Source: Cyclobacteriaceae bacterium
Lineage (GTDB): Bacteria; Bacteroidota; Bacteroidia; Cytophagales; Cyclobacteriaceae
NCBI GenBank assembly: GCA_026989535.1
Contig: JALSJD010000230.1
Coordinates: forward strand, 1-43,038
DNA length: 43,038 nt
Reading direction: 5' to 3'
Positions 24,907-33,524 of this stretch are shown here, piece by piece (position 1 is the stretch's first letter; every line of letters starts with the position of its first letter). Under the pieces are notes generated by a model that was not told the origin of the DNA, made no database searches, and saw nothing but the letters and a program-made list of their open reading frames with translations. Both the position numbers and the translations under genes were made by a program.

Positions 24907-26088
24907 TTAAGGTGTTAGCATTTGCTTGTACAAATCATAATAAGATGTTCCAAAATTTTTAGAATCGAAATCCTTTTCCATTTTTTTTCTAGCTGCACTT
25001 CCAAGAACCTCAATCGTATTTCTATTTAAGATAATACTACTTATTGCTTCGACCAATTTAGCGGTATTATCGGGCTCAATGAGAATGCCATTCTCGTTAT
25101 TATCAATAATTTCCGGAATTCCGCCAACATTGGTTGCTATTACTAAGTTTTTTGTAGAACAAGCTTCCATCACGGTATTGGGTAAGCCTTCTTCTAAACT
25201 AGGGGCTAGCAGCACGTTTCCAGCTCGGTGGAAAGAGGCAATATTTTTTGGATGTATCATTCCAAGTAGCTCCACCTTGCTAGGCTGAGCCAACTTTAGC
25301 CTCCATTCTTGTACAAATCCTATAGAGGAATCGGGGCCTGCAAATTTTAAGCAAATATTAAATTTTTTGAATTTTTTATCAATTATACTCCAGGCATCCA
25401 TTAATGTAATTCCACCTTTGGTATTTCTTCCTTTGCTAAAAGTTTTATAATTAGGCACACCTCCCAAAAAATAAAAAATAATTTCTTTTTCCTTCTTTTT
25501 ATAGCAGGTATTGGGCTTAAAAATACAATAATCAACTCCTCTATAAATTACCTTCATCTTTTTGTGTGTGCCAAAAAGCGCTTTGTATTTTTTGTAAAGA
25601 GATTTTGAATTAAATGAAACGGCATCAAGGTTGGACACCCAGTTACCTAACCTTCCTCTTGCTAATTGTTGCGGTAAATCTTGGTTTAAATCGCCTCCAA
25701 TAAATTGTACTAAAAGCTTAAAGCTGTATTTTTTTTTAACTCCCGAAAACAGCACACCTCTATCTCCATCTACACAGTGCACAATGTCTGCTTTTTTTAA
25801 ATACTCTTTTATAAAAAAATTTGTAAACAGTTTAAACAAAATATTGTTTATATTGTACAGCGTAATTGCAAAAAAAGGACTGATTGGAACGCATAATGTA
25901 ATTTTAGTATAGGCGCCAAAATTTTCTTTACTTACAAGCTTTCTGCCTGGCAGGTACATTCTATACTGCACCACCGTTAAGTCAACCAACTCTGCCAGTT
26001 GAATTGCAGCTCTTTGGTTAAATATACCTTGAAAAGGCTTGTCTTCTGTAGGAAATCCTCCTCCCGCAATAAAAACTACTTTTAGCAT
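24907..26088 (-). CDS. Glycosyltransferase, GT4 family
   Basis: This 393-residue GT-B enzyme begins MLKVVFIAGGGFPTEDKPFQG with GIFNQRAAIQLAE, a typical group 1 opening with the glycine-rich acceptor loop. VKKKYSFKLLVQFIGGDLNQ and VIYRGVDYCIFKP mark the domain boundary. The donor site is APSLEEGLPNTVMEAC with the E-x7-E pair, then ATNVGGIPEIIDNNENGILI. It is cytoplasmic and transfers a hexose-like sugar to the lipid-linked intermediate. It lies between the asparagine-synthase-like gene (14-base gap) and the deacetylase gene (10-base gap). Substrate is not readable from sequence. Confidence 0.88.
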   Translation of the reverse strand: MLKVVFIAGGGFPTEDKPFQGIFNQRAAIQLAELVDLTVVQYRMYLPGRKLVSKENFGAYTKITLCVPISPFFAITLYNINNILFKLFTNFFIKEYLKKADIVHCVDGDRGVLFSGVKKKYSFKLLVQFIGGDLNQDLPQQLARGRLGNWVSNLDAVSFNSKSLYKKYKALFGTHKKMKVIYRGVDYCIFKPNTCYKKKEKEIIFYFLGGVPNYKTFSKGRNTKGGITLMDAWSIIDKKFKKFNICLKFAGPDSSIGFVQEWRLKLAQPSKVELLGMIHPKNIASFHRAGNVLLAPSLEEGLPNTVMEACSTKNLVIATNVGGIPEIIDNNENGILIEPDNTAKLVEAISSIILNRNTIEVLGSAARKKMEKDFDSKNFGTSYYDLYKQMLTP

Positions 26089-26102
26089 ACTAAAACTACT
26101 AT

Positions 26103-27863
26103 TTACTCCACAACATGTCCCTTTTCAATTTCTTTTGATAAAAAATATCCCATATTAACTATGAGCGGCATTAGGTCGGGTCTAATAAGCAAACTTTCCA
26201 TATTAATTTCAGGCAAATAATTGCGAACCGTGTCAATAAAATAGTGCATTACTGAATTTGAATCGAATTGGGCAAATGTTTGTTGCTTAGTGTTGGAGTA
26301 TTTCCTGCTTACTCTAACCTGATAAAATAAGGGCCAGGGAGTAAGGGCCAACATTAAATTTGATAGGTTTGTGCGAACGGAAGGCCCTTCTGATGGAGTA
26401 AAACCATAATCTGTTCTAATTTTGGATAAGTTAGTATTAAGGTATGTAATCATTTTAGCTTGAATGGCTGAAGAAGTAGTTAAAAATGGGATTAGGCCAT
26501 AAGCAGCATTACCTACTTTAGGTTCTGCAAAAGGGCTTAAAAACCAAGACAACTTATTTTCCATATTATTCCTTGCTCCTAACCTGTCGCCATTTATAAT
26601 TTCGTTATAATATTTTTTCACCTCATAATGTGTCCATTTATCTTTATCAGAGCCTACTCTTTTTTTACTCTTAGAATAAATGTAATCGACCAATTCTCTT
26701 TGACCATCTATAATTGCATTTCCAGCAACAAATTTTATCGTTTTATATTCTATAAATTTTCTGCCAGAACATGTCGAGCCGATAAACCTTTCTTGATTTC
26801 TGTATTGTTCCCCTCCAATACCACTAAGGTTGAATGAGGATTCGTTTAACACTTTTTTCTTAAAATCGGGTGTATTATATGCCTCAAAGTATTGAATATG
26901 CATTCGAATATGTGCATCTGAAAAAACATAAGCTACCTCTAGCGTTTTTTCTAGTTCCTCTTTTGAAAGCCGCTTAGGGTCTTTCATCCATCCCATTTTT
27001 AGGTCTAGCCCAATACTATTGGCCACATCAAGCGAAATTGGCTCATCTAAAACTTTTTTATCTTCTCTGCTAAACCTGGAATTTGTATATATGTTAAGGG
27101 TATTTTTAGGCCATTTTTTTAAAGCACATGCCCAAAGCAATCTGCTATCTAGCCCACCAGTTATACCTATATCCGTTTTATTGTTTAAAACCAACGAAGA
27201 AAACCTGCCTAATAAATCATTCAGCGTGTTAATCTGGCCTTCTATTGCTTCACGTTCGTCTTTATATTTTGGAATTTTATCTAAATAGTGGGCGTTTATA
27301 ACAGTAATTGGTATATCTGCCAAAAAATTTTTTTCTACTCTGGGGTAAAACCGCTCTATTTCGTGTACAAGTGTATCAGGGCTTATCAGGTTGCCGGTTA
27401 ATAGAATTTCTTTAATTGCATTTCTATTTAATTTACATGGGTACTGGCTTGAATATAATGTGGCTAAAAAAGAGCTGCTTATTATATTATTAGCCCCCTT
27501 GTAAATATTAAAAATTCCAGACGAATCTGTAAGAATTTTAATTTGATTATTAACTACAAGAACAAATGTATATTGCCCAAATAGCTCCGATTCAATTATA
27601 AGATTATTTAAATCATACTCTTCTAAAATTAATTTTAGTGCTTTCCCCTCGGTTTTATTTCTATAACTCCAAGTGCCAGTGCCAAAAATTAGATTGCCGT
27701 GGTTTTCAGCATAAACTTCTTTTTTAGCCACCAGTTGCTTGGGGAAAAACCACATGTCATACGTAGAAGTGGCTCTAATAATTGGGCTTGTTTGTGCTTG
27801 CTTATGCAGAGTATCTAATACACTCTTCTCAACTTTAAAATTAACAGGCTTAATATAAAACAA
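26103..27863 (-). CDS. Asparagine-synthase-like protein lacking the glutaminase cysteine
   Basis: The protein has 586 residues. The C-terminal half is an asparagine-synthase-type ATP pyrophosphatase: TGGLDSR (235-241) is the PP-loop, with SRFSREDKKV and later FNLSGIGGEQYR. The N-terminal ~200 residues keep an Ntn-hydrolase-like fold (FGQYTFVLV, LTDSSGIFNIY) but do not begin with Met-Cys, so glutamine hydrolysis is unlikely. It may take ammonia or an amine from elsewhere, as beta-lactam synthetase-like members do. The start is TTG (27863), immediately after the TAG stop of the ATP-grasp gene and in the same frame; the first ATG is 36 codons in. It would adenylate a carboxylate and form an amide. 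A uronic-acid or amino-acid amide on the glycan is a guess. Confidence 0.8.
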   Translation of the reverse strand: MFYIKPVNFKVEKSVLDTLHKQAQTSPIIRATSTYDMWFFPKQLVAKKEVYAENHGNLIFGTGTWSYRNKTEGKALKLILEEYDLNNLIIESELFGQYTFVLVVNNQIKILTDSSGIFNIYKGANNIISSSFLATLYSSQYPCKLNRNAIKEILLTGNLISPDTLVHEIERFYPRVEKNFLADIPITVINAHYLDKIPKYKDEREAIEGQINTLNDLLGRFSSLVLNNKTDIGITGGLDSRLLWACALKKWPKNTLNIYTNSRFSREDKKVLDEPISLDVANSIGLDLKMGWMKDPKRLSKEELEKTLEVAYVFSDAHIRMHIQYFEAYNTPDFKKKVLNESSFNLSGIGGEQYRNQERFIGSTCSGRKFIEYKTIKFVAGNAIIDGQRELVDYIYSKSKKRVGSDKDKWTHYEVKKYYNEIINGDRLGARNNMENKLSWFLSPFAEPKVGNAAYGLIPFLTTSSAIQAKMITYLNTNLSKIRTDYGFTPSEGPSVRTNLSNLMLALTPWPLFYQVRVSRKYSNTKQQTFAQFDSNSVMHYFIDTVRNYLPEINMESLLIRPDLMPLIVNMGYFLSKEIEKGHVVE

Positions 27864-28916
27864 CTATAAACATTTATGAAATGAATAAAATGCCTTTATT
27901 TGGGGGTTTACCAATAAAGGCTCGTGCACTTGGTGTAGCTTTAGGTCTGCACCATCGTTTGCTTCTAATATGGTTATAGAGCCATTCGGCAATACAACAA
28001 TGTCCCATCCGATGTACTCCATATATGCAAATTTGGCAGTTAGCTCAAGCACTTTATTCATAATGCAATCCCAATTAGGAATCTCCACCCCTTCTATTAA
28101 GGCTTGGGTATCTGGATGAAATTTATACCACTCAGGAAATTCTCCTTCAAAGTAAGTTGCAACAGCTTTTCCGAGCGTTCCTTTTTTTATATCTATGTTG
28201 GCTGTAAACCCTCCTTTAGCACAATTATCAACAGGGTAAGATTTGTCGTTTCCAAACCTATGAGCCGCTCTGGCAATATATATATATTTTGATTTCGGAT
28301 CTTTAATGGTTAAAATTCGAATGGTGTTTATGCTTTTTGAATAAATACTGTTACTATAAGAATGCTGCAGTATAACATCTGATACAAAGTAAGAATCAAA
28401 TTCGGCTATTCTGTTTTTTATTTCGCTAATAGAGATTTCTAGCTGATTCCAAAAATACTTATCCCCTAATTTTTTACATAAAAAAATCCCATCTCCTCCA
28501 TCTCCTTCAATAGGCTTAAATATTACTTGGTGCTTATTAATGTAATTCAATAATTCATCTAGGCTCTTACAGCTACTCGATCCATATACACTAAATCTTC
28601 CTCTTATAATCACCCCTTTTATATCCGAAGTTTTTAGAATAGCACTAATTGCTTCGTTAAAAAGCAGTTTATTATTAATTGTGTCAGAAATTTTATTGAT
28701 TTTGGCAACCTTAAAGTTTTCCTGGTAATCAGTTATATAAAGTGAGTGGTCTTTGTTTTGCAATCCGTAAAGGAGGTAGTTTTTTGTAAAAAAACCATTA
28801 AAAAAGCACCAACTTGTTTCCAAAATAGATGTTTTTTTATAAAATGATATAAAGTATTTTATATACTTTATTCTATGATAGAATGGAAGCAGTATTTTTT
28901 TTAACAGGGGGTTCAT
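27864..28916 (-). CDS. Sugar-transfer-associated ATP-grasp protein
   Basis: The protein has 350 residues. ATP-grasp landmarks are KPIEGDGGDGIFL (the ATP-binding glycine-rich loop, ~137-149), DVILQHS, NTIRILTI, AAHRFGND, CAKGGFTANID, and the metal site GWDIVVLPN...ILEANDGADLKLHQ. This fits the ATP-grasp class found in polysaccharide loci and often called sugar-transfer associated. Such enzymes ligate a carboxylate to an amine, probably an amino acid to a sugar. It ends with TAG and the next gene continues directly in the same frame from TTG. There is a 136-base gap upstream to the second ATP-grasp gene. Confidence 0.84.
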   Translation of the reverse strand: MNPLLKKILLPFYHRIKYIKYFISFYKKTSILETSWCFFNGFFTKNYLLYGLQNKDHSLYITDYQENFKVAKINKISDTINNKLLFNEAISAILKTSDIKGVIIRGRFSVYGSSSCKSLDELLNYINKHQVIFKPIEGDGGDGIFLCKKLGDKYFWNQLEISISEIKNRIAEFDSYFVSDVILQHSYSNSIYSKSINTIRILTIKDPKSKYIYIARAAHRFGNDKSYPVDNCAKGGFTANIDIKKGTLGKAVATYFEGEFPEWYKFHPDTQALIEGVEIPNWDCIMNKVLELTAKFAYMEYIGWDIVVLPNGSITILEANDGADLKLHQVHEPLLVNPQIKAFYSFHKCL

Positions 28917-29052
28917 CTAATAAAAAATATAGCTAAATGGGTGTTTGTTTATAAACTTCAAATAATACATAAATCTGAGTTCACTCAAAAAACACTCAAA
29001 ACCAAAAAAGTTTCTATTGGCGACATTGCCTGTTTTTGGAGTGGACTCATAA

Positions 29053-30201
29053 CTACATTTTTATACCATTAATTTCGTAAAAAACATCTTTCTCCAACCA
29101 ATTTTCATTATCCGTATAGCTCAACCCAATCTGATTAACAAAGTCTAAAACTCTGTAGTTTGTAGTGTAATTTCTATAATGGTTCCCCTCACGTTTTATC
29201 CATTTATTACTCAATTCGTCTAATAAATACATTCCAATATTGCTCCTATCTTCAATTTTAGGGCCATGAAACAAAGCATGTAACTCGTTTACATAAGCAT
29301 TTCCTTTTTTATCTACTAAAAAATCAACATTCATACAGGTAAATCCTCCCTTATCTGTAATTTCTTTTGTTTTGTTTAAAAAATAATCATCTTGCTCTCC
29401 CCATTTCATATACCCTGATCCACTATGGTATTTAGAATTTCCTCGTACCTTATCAATTATAAAATAATTGCTGCCAATTCTAATCACCCTCTTCTCATCA
29501 CAATCTTCTAAATACTCTTGAAAAAGAATAAAATCCCATTGAACATTTCGCCTATCCATTCTAAAAGGATACACCCCTTTACCAAAACATTGGTGTACTA
29601 ATTTCTTTGCTTTTGCTTTATTTAAAATAATGCTAACACCATGAGAAACACTTCCTTTAACTGTTTTAAAAACAATTGGATAAGTTGTTTTATCTATAAA
29701 CTCTAGTGCTTCTTTTTTTTCAGTAAAACACCATGTTTTAGGTGGGGTAAATTTATTAGCTAAAAGCCAATCTCTAACTCTTCGTTTGTTATCTAAAATA
29801 GAAATTGCTTCAAGATTAGGGTAAACAGGGATTTTAAGGTATTTATTAATTAAAAAAATTCGCTCATCAATTATTTCTTTTAATACAAAACTGTTTAAGT
29901 GGGGCCAAACCATAAAACCCTCACAATTAGATTTTTCAATTTCTTCTATCCAACTATCTTTTAAAATATCAACAATTTTGTAGGATATTCTCAAGTCTTG
30001 GCAAGCGGCCATAAAATACCTGTGATAGTGCGCAGGGTCATAGATAATACCCAATGTAAAATCAGTTTTTCCCTGATAAGAATATTCATTCTCTGTGCCT
30101 ACAAATGGGTTGGATTTTGCCCATTGTACACGAAAATCATCGTTATTGTATATTTTTGACCTTATAAACTCTTTTATCTGCATCAATAGGTTGTCTTCCA
30201 T
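29053..30201 (-). CDS. ATP-grasp domain protein (RimK-like)
   Basis: The protein has 382 residues. Pre-ATP-grasp region: LGIIYDPAHYHRYF, EGFMVWPHLNSFVLKE and YPNLEAISILDNKRRVRDWL. ATP-grasp domain: PIVFKTVKGSVSHGVSII (lysine and glycine loop), LFQEYLEDCDEKRVIRIG, and the metal-binding end NVDFLVDKKGNAYVNELHA. This resembles RimK/ddl-like carboxylate-amine ligases. A second ATP-grasp gene lies downstream. Together with the asparagine-synthase-like and FemAB-like neighbours it suggests amide-linked decoration of the glycan. The gene starts with ATG at 30201, with another ATG six codons in, and is six bases from the GT4 gene upstream. The exact substrate is unknown. Confidence 0.8.
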   Translation of the reverse strand: MEDNLLMQIKEFIRSKIYNNDDFRVQWAKSNPFVGTENEYSYQGKTDFTLGIIYDPAHYHRYFMAACQDLRISYKIVDILKDSWIEEIEKSNCEGFMVWPHLNSFVLKEIIDERIFLINKYLKIPVYPNLEAISILDNKRRVRDWLLANKFTPPKTWCFTEKKEALEFIDKTTYPIVFKTVKGSVSHGVSIILNKAKAKKLVHQCFGKGVYPFRMDRRNVQWDFILFQEYLEDCDEKRVIRIGSNYFIIDKVRGNSKYHSGSGYMKWGEQDDYFLNKTKEITDKGGFTCMNVDFLVDKKGNAYVNELHALFHGPKIEDRSNIGMYLLDELSNKWIKREGNHYRNYTTNYRVLDFVNQIGLSYTDNENWLEKDVFYEINGIKM

Positions 30202-30207
30202 ATTTTA

Positions 30208-31320
30208 TTACCTCCTGTAAAACCGATCAAGTTCTTTCAAAGCATTTTCGAAGTTATGTTTTTTATAGATAGCAGCTTTGGCGTTTTCTATTTGTATTTG
30301 TAGTTTAGCTGGACTTGTTAGTATTTTAATGGCATTATGGGCAATATTTGAAGGGTCTTGAGAGTTGACTAAAGCCCCACATTGGTTTTTATCTATCACA
30401 TTCGCCACTTCAGGAAAATTTTCGCCCAGTACTGAAAGCCCACAATACATATACTCATATAACCTATTGGGAAGCGTAACTCTGTTATTTAGGTTATCAT
30501 TATAGAACACACACCCTACCTGAGCTTTAGAAACTCTGATAAAATTATCAAGCCATGGCAACATTCCTTCTGTTTCAAAATTATCAAGCACGCCTAACTC
30601 CTTTGCTTTTGCAATTAGCTCATTCTCATATTCTTTTGGCTCAAAACGACCCACAAATTTCATCATAACATTAGGTATTTCTGCTACTATCTCAGGCAAT
30701 GCTTTTACGGCATTTATACAATTGCGTGCACTGGAGTGAGTTCCTGATGTAATAATGGTTGGTCTATTATTTTTTTTTTCAGCCAGTTTTATTGATTTAA
30801 GACTTTTAAGGTAAGGCACATTATCTACCACAAGAATAGGCGTTCCGCTTGGTTTTAATTTATCTGCCATTGATTGGGTTACCACAGTAACTCCTTTATA
30901 AGAAGCGCAAAAAAAGTTTTCAAGTCTTCTATATCCTTTTACAAAAATGTTTCTCAAAAACTTTGGCAGCAATAAATTATCTATTCTAGCTTCATAATTT
31001 TCATGAATATCAATGTACACATAATGTCCTTTCTTAGCCCAGGTTTTCATTAACCACATCATATTGGGATTAAAAAAGTGAAAAACATCTGCTTCAATTT
31101 TATTTAGTTCGTTAAAAGCATCAAAAGGGCCTAAAATGTGTTTAAATAGCCTTTTTCTGATAGGTATAGGAATGATTTGAACTCCTTCAACTTTTTTACT
31201 ACTATCAGAGGGGGCAATAAGAAATACCTTATGCCCAATATCGGCTAAGCCAACAGCCGTTCGCTCAAAAATCCTATCGTCATTCCAAGAGTGCATACTT
31301 GTAACGAGGCAAATTTTCAT
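30208..31320 (-). CDS. Glycosyltransferase, GT4 family
   Basis: I place the start at the ATG at 31320 (MKICLVTSMHSWNDDRIFER), whose ATGA overlaps the stop of the FemAB-like gene by four bases; a GTG six codons upstream is less likely. The protein has 370 residues. The first domain has DVFHFFNPNMMW and VYIDIHENYEARID. The second has RPTIITSGTHS, VMMKFVGRFEP and the donor-site region LPNRLYEYMYCGLSVLGENFPE, a degenerate E-x7-E. It is a cytoplasmic retaining GT-B enzyme for one linkage of the repeat unit. The sugar is unknown. Confidence 0.86.
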   Translation of the reverse strand: MKICLVTSMHSWNDDRIFERTAVGLADIGHKVFLIAPSDSSKKVEGVQIIPIPIRKRLFKHILGPFDAFNELNKIEADVFHFFNPNMMWLMKTWAKKGHYVYIDIHENYEARIDNLLLPKFLRNIFVKGYRRLENFFCASYKGVTVVTQSMADKLKPSGTPILVVDNVPYLKSLKSIKLAEKKNNRPTIITSGTHSSARNCINAVKALPEIVAEIPNVMMKFVGRFEPKEYENELIAKAKELGVLDNFETEGMLPWLDNFIRVSKAQVGCVFYNDNLNNRVTLPNRLYEYMYCGLSVLGENFPEVANVIDKNQCGALVNSQDPSNIAHNAIKILTSPAKLQIQIENAKAAIYKKHNFENALKELDRFYRR

Positions 31321-32291
31321 TTTCGTTCTATTTTCCACTGTTTTAAACTTCTCAACATAAAGTATAATGGATTTTTACTTTTAAGTACTCTATATCTTAT
31401 TTGTTGCTCTCCACCCATCATTTTATAAAAATTACCGATTCCTTCAATGGAACTTCCTTCAAAATCAAAAGTTAAATTCATTTCTCTTGCTTTTTCGATT
31501 GCCAAATAAATTAAATAAACATTCGCATTTTTAAATACAGGATGATCCACTCGTTGTGAGCCATTAATCAAATTGTATATGCGTTTATCGTCAAAAACAA
31601 AGATACCTCCACTAAACACACCTAATTTTTCCGATTTTAAACAAATTGAAAAGTAATTTGATTTATTTGATTTTAAAACTTCTTTTAATGTTTGTAGGTG
31701 GGTATCAAAATTATTTCTTTTGCCTGTTTCAAGTTGAAGCTTAAAAATTTCTTCTTCAACATTATTGCTGCCTATTTCAAACTCCCCTGATTTAAGTGCT
31801 TTTTGAAATTTTGAAATTTCTCTCTTTTTGTTTGAAGACATTAATTTTAAAACATCAGTAGTAATATTATTTATACAAAAAGTATTGATCCGTTGTACGG
31901 TATAACCTGCCCACGTATAGGGCAGTACATCTATGTCATTGGTATTTAATAAAAACTCTACATGCCCATAGTTAATTGTTTTAAGCAGGTTTTTAATAAA
32001 TTTATTCTTTTTTCCAATACTGTTTTTATTTGTTGGCAAAGAAATATCTCCATATAAAACTCCTCTAAAGGGCGTGTATGGAACATTATGTATTCCTTTT
32101 ACGCCAAACCTATTTTTTATAATAAATGCGCATCCACCAATAATCTTATTTTTTTCGTACCCTGCCAGTATGCGTAGTTCTCCTTTTTGAGCCATAAGCC
32201 AAGAGGAGGTGTGAAAAACAGTTCCATTGGGGTGGTTTTTTACATAATTATCCCATTCTTTAAATTGATTTATAGTGAGCTGAGAAATCAT
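31317..32291 (-). CDS. FemAB-like GNAT-fold transferase
   Basis: The protein has 324 residues. Early residues WDNYVKNHPNGTVFHTSSWL are the typical opening of FemAB/peptidoglycan-bridge-like proteins. VPYTPFRGVLYGD, LLNTNDIDVLPYTWAGY and the second GNAT half (GGIFVFDDKRIYNLINGS, FDFEGSSIEGIGNFYKMMGG) complete the double GNAT fold. Family members transfer amino acids from aminoacyl-tRNA or acyl groups to amino groups. In exopolysaccharide loci they are thought to decorate sugars. It starts directly after the Wzy stop (TAAATG) and overlaps the next gene by four bases. The donor, aminoacyl-tRNA or acyl-CoA, cannot be decided from sequence. Confidence 0.82.
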   Translation of the reverse strand: MISQLTINQFKEWDNYVKNHPNGTVFHTSSWLMAQKGELRILAGYEKNKIIGGCAFIIKNRFGVKGIHNVPYTPFRGVLYGDISLPTNKNSIGKKNKFIKNLLKTINYGHVEFLLNTNDIDVLPYTWAGYTVQRINTFCINNITTDVLKLMSSNKKREISKFQKALKSGEFEIGSNNVEEEIFKLQLETGKRNNFDTHLQTLKEVLKSNKSNYFSICLKSEKLGVFSGGIFVFDDKRIYNLINGSQRVDHPVFKNANVYLIYLAIEKAREMNLTFDFEGSSIEGIGNFYKMMGGEQQIRYRVLKSKNPLYFMLRSLKQWKIERK

Positions 32292-33479
32292 TTAGATGGA
32301 TTGGGCTATTAACTGTTGGTATAATTTAGAAACAAATAAAATTAGAAGACTAAGTACAATCATATCTAATTGTAAAAACCAATTAGGGTTTGACAACCCA
32401 TAGATTAGCTCGCTAACCAGTAGTATAAACATAATACGAATAAGCGATATTTTTTTTATTTTTTTAAAGTGATTATACAAGTCTATCAGTTTTTTTGCAA
32501 GTCTAAAATAGATACTGGCATAGGTTAATCCTGCAATTATTCCTAATTGATAAGCAATATCCAGTATGTCGGTATGAGACATAAGCCCTCCTGTATAAGA
32601 TTTAAATTGGTTTAAACCAATACCGAGCAGTGGGTAGTCAATCATTAGTTTGAAAGCAATTACTATTAATTCAATTCTGGTTTCTTGCTCTATGGCCGAA
32701 TCAATTGAATCGAATTTTACCAATCTATCAAATATGTAAAAATCGCCTAAAAAGGTTTCTAATAAAACGTATATAATATCGCCTAAAAAAAAACCTAAAA
32801 TACCTAATGCCATAATTTTCCATCCTTGCATAAATTTAAGGCCAAAATACATTGTAAAAATAAAAACAAGGTTGGCAAAATTGCCTCTCGATGCTGTTTG
32901 AATTATGGCATAACTTAAGCCTATAATAGATATAATAAGTAAGGATTTTATCCACTTTGTTTGCTTAAACTCCAACTGTATTAATGCTGCTAAAACTCCT
33001 ACTCTGGCATAAGTGGCTGTTCCATTTGAGTTTTCTATTAAGCCTGAGAATCTGTAAACATCTTCGCCAAGGTCAACAGGTTTCATAAAGTAGCTATACA
33101 CAATTAATGCAATGATAGACAGCCACAACGTTTTCCAAATAAGTAGCCACTCCTTTGCTGTATTTATTGAAAAATAAAAAATAAGCATCAAAAAAAGATT
33201 GGAGAATAGTACTTGCAGGTACCTATAAAAACTAGGCTCGTCTGTAATGTTGCCTATCCCTAATAATGAAAATAGGATAAGACTACCGTATAAAAAATAC
33301 TCGCGCGGCCAACTAGAAATTAAGTTTATATTAGGTAAAATGTAAAAAACCACCATTAAAGGCCCTATGCCCCAAAGTATAAATTGGTTAAGGTTGGGAG
33401 AGTAGAGCCTTGCCCAAGCGCTTACCACTAAAAACATAAAAAGATAGATAGCCGCAACTTTTGTTTTGGTTGCAACCAA
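32292..33479 (-). CDS. O-antigen polymerase/ligase-type membrane protein (Wzy)
   Basis: This is a 395-residue hydrophobic protein with about ten membrane helices and one larger loop. In the second half, TASRGNFANLVFIF and YPLLGIGLNQFKSYTG (~277-292) are the landmarks of the Wzy/WaaL superfamily. It would polymerise the flipped repeat unit in the periplasm. The start is assigned to TTG (33479); the first ATG is codon 15 and would still leave all helices nearly intact. The Wzx gene and several glycosyltransferases are in the same operon, supporting polymerase rather than ligase function. The stop codon directly touches the next ATG. Confidence 0.85.
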   Translation of the reverse strand: MVATKTKVAAIYLFMFLVVSAWARLYSPNLNQFILWGIGPLMVVFYILPNINLISSWPREYFLYGSLILFSLLGIGNITDEPSFYRYLQVLFSNLFLMLIFYFSINTAKEWLLIWKTLWLSIIALIVYSYFMKPVDLGEDVYRFSGLIENSNGTATYARVGVLAALIQLEFKQTKWIKSLLIISIIGLSYAIIQTASRGNFANLVFIFTMYFGLKFMQGWKIMALGILGFFLGDIIYVLLETFLGDFYIFDRLVKFDSIDSAIEQETRIELIVIAFKLMIDYPLLGIGLNQFKSYTGGLMSHTDILDIAYQLGIIAGLTYASIYFRLAKKLIDLYNHFKKIKKISLIRIMFILLVSELIYGLSNPNWFLQLDMIVLSLLILFVSKLYQQLIAQSI

Positions 33480-33524
33480 ATTAATTACTTTTAGAGGTTA
33501 ACAGCATAATAAAATACATTTTGA

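Noticed and set aside
28976-28987. TGAGTTCACTCA palindrome in the 136-base gap between the two ATP-grasp genes
   Set aside because: Only five base pairs per arm and no linked promoter motif of exact form; too weak to call an operator.
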